A stretch of DNA of 41,478 bases from positions 1 through 41,478 of the IMG/VR virus record IMGVR_UViG_3300047276_000178; one strand, given 5' to 3'. The translations under genes were made by a program, and so were the position numbers. This document shows, piece after piece, positions 14,182-23,800 of this stretch; the stretch's first letter is position 1; each line of letters opens with the position of its first letter. Below the pieces are notes generated by a model. That model searched no databases and was not told the origin of the DNA. It saw only the letters and a program-made list of their open reading frames with translations. Source of the stretch: a virus.

Positions 14182-17145
14182 ATGGACACTCTCAAGTTCC
14201 TGCAAACAATCCTTCCTGAGGAGGGGTTTAAGTTCGTAGGGTTGGGACGTGTTGGACGCGATGGTATTGCCCACAAAGCCTATGAGTCTCTTGAACTCAT
14301 GGCGAAAGCCATCGAATCTTATGATGCACAAAGCAACCTGATTGTCTACCACGCATGCTGTTCCTATAAGGCGGCAAGCTACGAAGCTGAGGTCAATGGC
14401 GTAACCAAAACCAAATACCGAGGCGCACAGAACTGGCATAAAGCCAAGTCATTTTGGATTGATATCGACTGCGGTGAAGACAAAGCGGCTGAAGGTAAAG
14501 GCTATCTGAATAAAACAGAAGCCGCCAAAGCCATCCTTGGTTTCTGTAAGACACACCAGTTTCCTAACCCCATGCTTGTTGATTCAGGCGGTGGACTACA
14601 TTGCTACTGGCCTTTGACTAAACCCATTGGCCCTAACAGTTGGCGAACCATTGCCAACGAATTCAAAGCCGCACTCAATGCCGCTGGACTGTTGGTTGAC
14701 CCAACCCGAACTGCTGACTTGTCTTCTATCCTACGACCTGTAGGTTCACATAATCGCAAAGCCGGACGTGAAGTCCGTGAAGTCAAGGTCAAAACTCAAC
14801 CCACATTTGTTGAGCCACAAGAATTTGCAGCCACAGTCTCACGCGCAGTGAAGGCCCTCCAAGCTCATGTACCAAAGCAATCATCAGCGCCTGGTTTAAA
14901 TGATGACTTGATCACACCATACGATGGGCCACAGTACGAGACTTCTGCTCGGTTGATTGCTGACCACTGCCAACAGGTAAGAATCATGCGGGATACCAAG
15001 GGCGATGTTGAATACCACACATGGTTTAACGTCATTGGGATTATTAGACACTGTGTTGAAGGCATTGACCTTGCGCATGAGTGGAGTGAAAACCGTTCTG
15101 CTAAACATTCTAATGTTGACGTAACCACACGATACGAGACATGGAACGCAGGTTCCACTACCTGTGACAGATTTGAAACTGATAATCCTGCAGGCTGTGT
15201 TGGTTGCCCTCACCGTGGGAAAATCAATACCCCCATGGTTTTAGGTAGGGTTATCCCTGAGCCTGTTGAACAGGTCATGGAAGTTGTGGATGATGACGAA
15301 GTCGTAGAGACCATTGTGCCCCCACTGCCTGAGAACTATGAGTTTCAGAATAACCGGATGATTCGTTTCATCAAGGACAAGGATGGTGTAAACCAGCCCT
15401 TTACATTCTGCTACCAGTTGTTCTATCCTATTCAGCGTATTCGTAAGGCTGACGGTGCGTATGCGTTTACCATTCGTATGCACTTGCCGGACAAGCGAAT
15501 CAGGGAATTTGAGGTGGACACAGCATCCATTGCTTCATCGGCTGATTTACTCAAGGCCATGTCCAAGTATGAACTTATGCCTTCAAATAATAAGGATGCA
15601 ACGATGCATTTGACTGCGTATATTCGTGACTCAATTACCAAGCTGATGACCGAGCAGAGGGAGGTGGACACACTGACTTCATTTGGTTGGCGTGACAACA
15701 TGTCAGGGTTTTTACTAGGTGACAGGCTGTATCACACTGATGGTTCAGTTCGCCATGTGTATGTAGGTGGCGGGGCTTCTGCGTATAAGAATGTTTATCC
15801 TGCGCCTCGTGGGTCACTTAAAGCGTATTCCGACGCTGTTAATTTTGTCTACAACCGTGAGAGCAGTGAAGCCGCTCAGTATGTTTTCTGCAATGTCTAC
15901 GGTTCAATCCTGACGCCATTTGGTGAAGACAGCTACAACGGTGTATTGGTCGCTGTTAACTCAGGCCACTCGGGTAAAGGTAAAACGACTGTATGGCGTG
16001 CCGCGCTGTATGGCTTTGCTGATGCCAACCAGTTGATCGTGGGTGGTAAAGAAGGGGTGACGCAGAAAGCTCGGTGGAATACCATTGGTACACACAAAAA
16101 CATCCCAATCGTGTTGGACGAATTGACTGACTTGGATGCGGCTGAAGTTAGTAGCATGGCCTATACCGTCTCCCAAGGCGCAGATCGTGTGCGTCTTACA
16201 TCATCAGGTGGCAAGGTCAGTGTAGCTGAAAGGCATACATGGAAGTCTGTAGTAGGTATAACTGCTAACGAAGACTTGCACTCTAAGTTGGCCGCACATA
16301 ATGCAAATACTCAGGCAGAAGGTGTGCGCATGATCGGCATCAACTTCGAGACTTATGGTGTACCTGTGTTCAAAAACGCTGTGGAAGTTTCTGCCGCTGT
16401 TGATCAGATGCGGGACAACTGGGGTCATGCAGGCGATGTGTTTTTAAAGTACGTGGTTACACACCAAGAGGAAGTTTCCAAGCTGTGGTCTAAGATTGAG
16501 TCTGAAATGTCTGTTGCCCTGCCAGAGAGTGAATACAGGTTTTGGCGTAGCCATGCCACTGCAACACTGGCAGCAGCTCGCATCCTGATTGACTTGAAGA
16601 TTGTGGAATTTGACTACGACATGCTTGTTGCTTTTACCAAGCGACTGATGGTAGATATGAGTCAAGCGGTTACCACTGGCAACATGACAACCCCTGAGGA
16701 CGCTCTGAACCGCATGATCCGCGACTTGTCCAACCGCATCATAGTGACAGCAGAGTACCGTGACATTCGTACAGACGCTCGTGGCCCTGAAGATTCAATC
16801 TCAAGAATCGTTGGTGCACCCGCAGGTCGACGCATTATTGGTAATCAGACGACCAAGGGCAAAGACAAGTACATCGGTAAGCTGTTCTTAGCCAAAAAAG
16901 AATTTGGCGAGTGGTGTGCCAAGAACCGGATGGAGCCCAAAGAACTTGTCAAATGCGCTGTCAAGCACGGTTGGATTATTCCTTGGCAGGAAAAGTTCAA
17001 TATTGGTAGGGGGACAGCCCACTCGACTGGTAGCTGTACTTGCTATGCGTTTGACTTCTCAGCCATGGAAGGTGCTGTAGAAAATACCAGTGGTCCAGTA
17101 ACACTTGTACAAACTGAGGAAAGTGCAGTATCATCTGCTCACTAA
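14182..17145 (+). CDS. Primase-helicase (AEP primase domain plus P-loop ATPase)
   Basis: 987 residues. The N-terminal domain is of the archaeo-eukaryotic primase type: Asp94-x-Asp96 metal pair, 'Ser-Gly-Gly-Gly-Leu-His140' nucleotide-binding motif, and Asp179 followed by 'Leu-Arg-Pro-Val-Gly-Ser'. A PriCT-like helical region follows (about 265-330), then Cys331, Cys342, Cys345 and His347, a possible zinc site. The C-terminal half is a helicase-type ATPase (DUF927-like) with Walker A 'Gly-His-Ser-Gly-Lys-Gly-Lys601-Thr' and Walker B 'Val-Leu-Asp646-Glu647'. It would prime and unwind at the fork together with the family A polymerase. It is the last gene of the left block. Confidence 0.88.
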   Translation: MDTLKFLQTILPEEGFKFVGLGRVGRDGIAHKAYESLELMAKAIESYDAQSNLIVYHACCSYKAASYEAEVNGVTKTKYRGAQNWHKAKSFWIDIDCGEDKAAEGKGYLNKTEAAKAILGFCKTHQFPNPMLVDSGGGLHCYWPLTKPIGPNSWRTIANEFKAALNAAGLLVDPTRTADLSSILRPVGSHNRKAGREVREVKVKTQPTFVEPQEFAATVSRAVKALQAHVPKQSSAPGLNDDLITPYDGPQYETSARLIADHCQQVRIMRDTKGDVEYHTWFNVIGIIRHCVEGIDLAHEWSENRSAKHSNVDVTTRYETWNAGSTTCDRFETDNPAGCVGCPHRGKINTPMVLGRVIPEPVEQVMEVVDDDEVVETIVPPLPENYEFQNNRMIRFIKDKDGVNQPFTFCYQLFYPIQRIRKADGAYAFTIRMHLPDKRIREFEVDTASIASSADLLKAMSKYELMPSNNKDATMHLTAYIRDSITKLMTEQREVDTLTSFGWRDNMSGFLLGDRLYHTDGSVRHVYVGGGASAYKNVYPAPRGSLKAYSDAVNFVYNRESSEAAQYVFCNVYGSILTPFGEDSYNGVLVAVNSGHSGKGKTTVWRAALYGFADANQLIVGGKEGVTQKARWNTIGTHKNIPIVLDELTDLDAAEVSSMAYTVSQGADRVRLTSSGGKVSVAERHTWKSVVGITANEDLHSKLAAHNANTQAEGVRMIGINFETYGVPVFKNAVEVSAAVDQMRDNWGHAGDVFLKYVVTHQEEVSKLWSKIESEMSVALPESEYRFWRSHATATLAAARILIDLKIVEFDYDMLVAFTKRLMVDMSQAVTTGNMTTPEDALNRMIRDLSNRIIVTAEYRDIRTDARGPEDSISRIVGAPAGRRIIGNQTTKGKDKYIGKLFLAKKEFGEWCAKNRMEPKELVKCAVKHGWIIPWQEKFNIGRGTAHSTGSCTCYAFDFSAMEGAVENTSGPVTLVQTEESAVSSAH

Positions 17146-17193
17146 TTGAGGTTGCCCTTTGTTAGTGTGTTTTGCTCTCCTAAGTTGGATTTA

Positions 17194-17224
17194 CCCCCTA
17201 GCCTAAAAACTAGGGGGTTTTTTT
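17194..17224 (+). terminator. Strong intrinsic terminator of the left (+) block
   Basis: CCCCCTAG (17194-17201) pairs perfectly with CTAGGGGG (17210-17217) across an eight-base loop and is followed by seven T (17218-17224). It lies 48 bases after the primase-helicase stop. The right arm and T-tract are also the last codons of the convergent endonuclease gene. On the - strand no T-tract follows the stem, so it should act mainly on + transcripts. Confidence 0.92.
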
Positions 17225-17593
17225 ATCACCAAGTTCTTCTAGATACTGCGCGGCAAATTTAAGCAATTCAGGATCATCTCGAAAATGCCCTAAACCTCTA
17301 TTGCAGTGATTGCAAAGCATACCTCGAACCTTACCAGTTACGTGGTCATGGTCTACAACCAATGGTTCATTGCTCCCACAAATCACGCATTCTGTTACTG
17401 TAGCTTTTATTTCTGCCAATTGTGCATCAGAGATAACAGCGCGAAACTTCCCACGACAGTTAGCGTTTCTATAAATAGACCTACATGCCCGACACCAGCT
17501 GTCTAGCCCATTCCGCTTTTTATTATGCGGTGGAAAAAACTCCAGTGTACTAGGCTTACTCAGTTTACATTTAGTGCAGGTTAGCAGTTCCAT
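17210..17593 (-). CDS. Recombination endonuclease VII-like resolvase
   Basis: 127 residues. The C-terminal part matches T4 endonuclease VII: Cys69-x-x-Cys72, Asp81-His82-Asp83-His84, Cys94-x-x-Cys97-Asn98, with the metal-binding Asp/His and Asn in the same order as in T4. An additional pair of CxxC knuckles sits at the N terminus (Cys6/Cys9, Cys34/Cys37). This HNH (His-Me finger) nuclease resolves branched DNA, which phages need before packaging; freestanding homing-type members also exist. Its start overlaps the preceding gene by 13 bases, and its last four codons and stop lie in the + strand terminator. Confidence 0.9.
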   Translation of the reverse strand: MELLTCTKCKLSKPSTLEFFPPHNKKRNGLDSWCRACRSIYRNANCRGKFRAVISDAQLAEIKATVTECVICGSNEPLVVDHDHVTGKVRGMLCNHCNRGLGHFRDDPELLKFAAQYLEELGDKKTP

Positions 17594-17841
17594 GCTTTCA
17601 ATGATAACGCTTTTCTAGTTGGCTTACCTTTTTCATCCTTCATAGGGCCGGGCATGCCTGACATTCGAGCACAAAAAGATGCACGGCGATTAGCGTCTTT
17701 CTCAGTCTTGGGATGAGGAGCAGGCGGTTTCAGTCCGGGCTTGCCGGGGTTTGCTTTGTTGTAAGACGCACGACCTTTGGCGTTTAATCCGCCTTCAGGG
17801 TTCTTGCCTTCTTTACGTTGCCACGCTGGGGACTTAGCCAT
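17581..17841 (-). CDS. Small basic conserved phage protein (DUF6321-like)
   Basis: 86 residues behind a strong AAGGAGAAAGT site. It begins with 'Lys-Ser-Pro-Ala-Trp-Gln-Arg-Lys', is rich in Gly, Pro, Lys and Arg and ends 'Lys-Ala-Trp-Asn-Cys'. I recall near-identical end motifs in short proteins from aquatic phages, annotated DUF6321; the name is from memory. The basic, low-hydrophobicity composition suggests nucleic acid binding. Function unknown. Confidence 0.7.
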   Translation of the reverse strand: MAKSPAWQRKEGKNPEGGLNAKGRASYNKANPGKPGLKPPAPHPKTEKDANRRASFCARMSGMPGPMKDEKGKPTRKALSLKAWNC

Positions 17842-17850
17842 ACTTTCTCC

Positions 17851-20800
17851 TTATGTAGTTGAGCCTACTTGCTCGGTAAACCTACGATTCGATTTAGTGG
17901 TTTCTACACCACCAACAACACCACGTTCACGCTTACGCGCTTCAGCGGGTGCACGGAACAACTCAGTTGGTAACTGACGCTTGTATCCATTTCTTACTCT
18001 CGACTCCTGCAACTTTTGCCAGTCATCACGCGCCTCAGCCATAGTCGCTGTGTCGTTTGATCGAGAGCCTTCCACATACATTGCTTTAATTTCTTTTGCG
18101 CGGTCTGCGTAAAACTTATCAAACTCGGCAACCACTTTCTGAGTGAATTGTCTGTCTGTAACGGTCGAAGTGGGGAGACCAACCAGTTGGAAACCAGCAT
18201 CAATCATGCTGACTTCATCAGGACTCATCACCAAATCCCCATTGCGCATCGTAATCCCTTGGGTTGGGAAACGATATGCTTTCATCACATTGGCTACGCC
18301 ATTAGGCATTGCCATCTCTAAGCCCTTGTAGTAGTTGCCTTTGGAAATCAAATCCAACGCATCTGCAAACTTCAGCCCCATACTTGCGGCTGGGCCCATC
18401 ATACCCACCAACATCTTCTCAGCACCGGAGCGGGAAGCCAAGTCAGGTTCAACGAATGGACCGAATGGAGACGCAACGTTTTCCATGGACAGCTTCTTGC
18501 CCAAAGACTCCAAACCAAAATAAGCAGGCACACCACGAAGCAACAGGTCAGCGGCAGGGCCGTCACCTATCATGCGACGTAATTTGTACTCGTAGTCATC
18601 GGGTTCATCGGGGTCACCAAACGCTTTCGATGCAAGCCAAGCAATCTGTGAAACAAACGGCACGCCCAATGCACCGCCAAGAACTGCCATGTGCGCAACA
18701 ATGAATCTTAATGAAGCAAACGCTACAGCTTTTTCTTCTTTACTTGCGCCACGGAAGGAGTTGTTAATCAACTTAATCAACATGGACAACTGAATAATTT
18801 GGAAGCGTTTGAATTGCCCCAATAAAGAAGCTGTGTTTCCTTGCAGTATGCGAGGCGCACTTGTGGAAGTGTATGAACCGTGAGTATTGTCAATAACTTC
18901 AGCAGCGTACTTGGTAGCAGCAGCCGTATCACCGTTCTTATAACGCTCAAGGTATCCACGATAAGCAGCCACGGCAGCGGCAGCACGGTTGATTGATTCA
19001 ATACGTGTATTGACACCTTTGAGTTTAGCCATGGCTATCTCGAAGGGACCGCGTTCTTCTGTGCGTGCCTTGATGTCTGTCTCAATACCAATGTCGATCT
19101 TACCCATGCCAACCAATGTGTTGAGCATATTGCGCACATCAGAGGGAGCTTGGTTAAAGTCAATGTGGCCTTCAATCCCAATGTCTTTGGTCAATGGGGC
19201 AATATCGCTGTAGGCACGCTTAAGCGCACGACCTGTACGGAAGTAACCAAGACGTCCTGCCATGTATGGCTGAGAAAGCACCATGGTCTGCACCATCTGC
19301 TGGAGATAGAACGCTGGGTTAGTGGACAAAGTCCACAGACTTGTCATGCGTGTTAAGGCAGTTACCAAGTCGCTGACTGGTTTGTAATCCATACTGAGCG
19401 CATTGCGGGCATACAACTCGTTGTACAGGGGGCGTGCTTCTTTCAAATTCTTCTGAGCTTCGACACGCATTGACTCTAATGAATCAGAGATGGCATCGTT
19501 ACTTGCCATGGAAGCCAAGAAGTGTGCATCGGCACGGCCACTGGTAGCCAAGTTGCGCATCATGTTCTTAGAAGCACCAGCCACATTCTTACGTTGACGG
19601 GCACTGGACTCAGCCACAACCATTAGATACAGATCACCAATAGCTTTGGTCAAAGCAGGATTAGTATCCTCACCACCGCGCTCAGCCATGCCGCGCAAGC
19701 GAGACAGACCATACATTAAATCAGCACCACCTGCGTAAGACGCATGAGCTTCTTTTTCCGCAGCGTCTTCGGGTTGCACATCATATTGACCAGTTGCGCC
19801 CAGTTGAGCAGCAATTTCATCCGCTTCAGCTTGTGTCTCAGCAAATTCCACAACGTAATGGTTGGGGTCTGAGATGTGGTCTTGCAACCAGTTTTTGGCC
19901 TGCTGTGGGTCACCAATGATTGAGTTATCTTTGGTGCGGCTTTCTGTTCCTGAAGCAGCTTTTTCGTATGCAATAAACTCAGGTGACTTGGCGACCACTA
20001 CATAGTTTCCGTAGCGTCCAAGATATGCGTAAGGATTACCGACCTGTACTTGTTGCAAGCTGGCGATGCGTTTGAGCGCACTTGCCTTTTCTTTGGCAAT
20101 CTTATCCAACAGATCAGCATCATTGGCTGCAGCTTTTTCGCGTGATTCATATTCACGGTCGACAGCATCTCTAGCCGCTTGCTTCTTCATTTGCAATGCT
20201 TGGTATCCATGCTCAAATACATCTTTAATGAGCTGAGCAGCCGCAGGACTTTGCGCTTGAATTTTATTAAACCGTTCTTCAAAGTCTGGGTCGACCTCAA
20301 ACAACTTAGTACCCACTTGATGTTCACCGGGGTAGTAGCCCCACTTCTTCTCACGAGTGGAATCAAAAATAAATTCATTGACGCTACCAGAGCCTTCGCC
20401 TTTTAGATTGGCAGGCAGTCTGTCATAAGCAGTCAGAATTTTGTTGATGCGGTTTTCAAACTGAACACGTGTGGCATACCGAGCGTACTGTGCATCCAAA
20501 TACTTGGTTGCCGATGGCATAAACTTCTTAGCCATACTGACAATGTCTTCAGTCATTGCCGCAGAATATAAACCCTTCTTAGCTGCGCTAAGTAGGTTGG
20601 TCACAACATTACGAACTGGCTTTCGTAATACCCGTGGTAGTGCGCTGATTACAGTGTCTGTTGTAGATGGTGCGTTAACACCGAACTTCATAGCCATACC
20701 AGTTTTATCTACCAACAATGTAGCATTGCTGTCTAATTCTAGTTTGGGAAGTGTAGTAGCCAGTTTATCTACTGGTACAGTAAGTCGACCTTCCACCATA

Positions 20801-23800
20801 CGGGCTTCTTGTTCACCTGCAATTCCATAATACAAGTAACTTCGCATCTGCTCTTCTGTAATTTTGTACAGTTCTAGAGCTTGCTGTGCCTTTAAAACAT
20901 AAGTGTCTACCGCCCTGTCTAAATTCATTTGCAGCCCTGCAGTTTTTACAGGATCAGTGTTTAAGACTAACTGCAATTGAGCTTCGTTGACCAGATCATC
21001 ATACCGCGCTATGTGAGAGAGTATTTTTTCAATAGCAAGCGCTGCTTTTTGCTGACCCGTCTGTCGCAAAATAGCTTCAAACTTAACGAAAGAAACTATA
21101 GAGAGTGGATCAGCAATATGGTTTGGTGACCCGCCGGGATCAAAACCTTCAATCTGTTGAATAGCGTGTTGGATTTCATGTAGTAATGTAGGCATGTCAT
21201 CTGGATACTGCCCAGACATTGTTATACGCCCATTGAACGGATCAAAACTGGCATTTTTTGGTGGCATATCTGCATCAAAAACTAAAGTATAGTCTTTGAG
21301 CTGAGGGTACGCTTTAAATAAAGCTGGGTGCTCAAGAACATCCTGCAGCTCGTAGTCGTGGTCAATTTCGACTCTGTCGTTTTTGAATGGTTTAAATTTG
21401 GCATTGGTGTCGGGAATTTCATATTTCCATTTCCCATCTATGCCTTTAAACCAGCCGGTTTCAACCCACATTTTGTCTTCTGTGGCACCTGCAGCAAACA
21501 TCAATTTGGCTTTAACCAATTGAGCTTTAAGCTTATCAGTTTCAGCAGGGTCTAAATTATAGAATGAACGTTGCCCAGCAATGCCAAACTGTGTGCGATT
21601 TGCAGTAGACATGTTGCGCTGTGCGTCTGACATTTCAATTTTTGCAGCACCATAAGCCATGTTAACCACGTCTTGTGCAGTCAATTTATCGGTTCTAAAA
21701 CCAAGCTTACGTGCAATGGCTTGAATGGCTGACCACAAAGTGCGAAACCAAGTAGCTAACGGGCCAGTTAACTTTCCTGATGCAGCTGGATCAATACCAG
21801 CCAGCATGGATTCTTCAACAAAATATGCCAACAATTCTGCAGGTTTATCTTGAGTTTCAGTTTGAGCAGCATCTACTCGTGCTTGAGCTTTCTTGGCTAT
21901 ACGGGACTCAAGTGAATTGTCTTTGGATGCAACCCAACGGGCTAACTGCGCAGTAAGTTGATCGTAAACAACTTTGGGCAGTAATTTTTCTAAACCCAAA
22001 TGGGCTCCGACTTCGTGCATAAATTTAGCACGACCTTCGCCTTTACTGATGCGGTTGGCAATCAGATACGCAGTGCCGTTTGCTGCAACACCATAAGCAC
22101 CTTTATTGCCAATAGCTTTGGCAAGGTTCTGTAGGTCTGCTGAATTTGAATTTGCTAAGTCTTCTAAGCTACCAACAATAACCAGTTTGCGACCAAGGAT
22201 GTCTGCACGAATAAAGTCTTTAATGTCTTTGACCAGTTCAGCAGCAGTGTATGGATTAGTGGCTACACCGTCTTTACCAAACTTGGGGTTTACCGCTTCA
22301 GCAGTTCCATTAGTGCCTGTTGCCTCAGGCTTTTCGTTGGCCAATGTTGTGCCAGCAGGTTGAGGCTTCTCACCGACAATTTTGACAGCAGCCGCAAGGT
22401 TAGCTTGTCCACGATGGACGAGATCATCCCACCGAGTTTTTTCAGATTTTGCAAGAAGGTCATATGGTGGCAACTCCGGTGCTAGTTTAGATACTTCAGA
22501 CCACTGCTCAGCAGGAGTCTTTACTTCTTCGGGCTTGGCTTCTTGCTTGGGCTCGACTTTGACTTCAGTTTTTCCGGCAGGCTTTTTAGGTTTGGCGTTT
22601 CCTTTGCCCACCTTTTTGCCACCTCCGGCTGATTGGCGAACATTTCCCTCATCTGCGCTTTCGACTTGAACGGCATTACCTTCTCCTTCTTCGGTTACAG
22701 CAGCTTCGCCTTTGGCTCTGCGTTTCTCTTGGCCTTTGGCATAGTCTGCCCACAGCTTCTGAAGCTGTTCTGCTTTGGCAGCACGACGTGGGTCTTTAGG
22801 AGGCATTGCTTCCAACTCAGCCTGTAGTTTTTCAACTTTGGCAAAGAACGCAGCACCTTCACTATCTACAGCACCTTGGCTACCACCAGCGGTGGACACC
22901 ATGCCCATGGTCTGACCCTCAGCGTTTTCTTTACCGCCAAGTTCTTCTTGGAGCTTGGCTCCAGGTTTGCCTTCTTGTTCTCCAGCTTCAAGTTCTTCTG
23001 CTAATGATGCGGCAGATTGCTCTTCACCTTCGTAACGAGTATTATATAGACCAGCCAACTCACCTTGACCAATGCCATCGGGGAATTCAGGTGCTCTATA
23101 TGCAGCAGCGGCTTCGACAAAACGTGCGGCAAACGCAGGGTCTACTACTTGGAATTCGCCATCGACCAACTTAACGCCCATGCGTTCCAGTTGTTTTTCA
23201 ACAGCGTCAACTTTAAGTCCTGTGTACGCTGCAATATCTGCATGACGAAACTGCTCAAGCAAAGCCAAGCGAAGGATTTCTGCACGCTTTTCAGCGGGTA
23301 CAGTATTAGTCCGGTTTTGGATTGGGGCCAAAACACGTAGCAGCAAATCAGAGATTAGCTGGACGCGACGCTCGCTTGAGATGTGGCTAAGGTCGGTTGA
23401 GTAGAAGCTGATGCGGGGGTCGTATGTGCGTGGGCCATTCTGTACAGATTGTTGATCCACGTTGGGTGTACCGGCTTGCTGGGATTGACCGGATGTTTCC
23501 CCGCCACCCAAAGCGCTTTGGCTGGCTTGTTCACTTGTAGCTCCAGTTACTTGCGACGGCGCGTTACCATTGCCAACATTGGCATCTGCACTGGTGCCAG
23601 TCCGTATTCCTTCTCCTGATAACTGTCCAGTTTGGAGACCAAGCGATCCTTCAGGGACACTTCCTGATTGGACGGATTGAACTCCGCTGGGTTGTACAGT
23701 CCCATCTGCTGTTGCAGTTGTTTCTCCTGTTCCGCCTTCGACTGGAACTGTTCCCAGCCCGGTAGTTGTTTGCAGTGGCAGTTTTCCATCTTTAGCTCCT

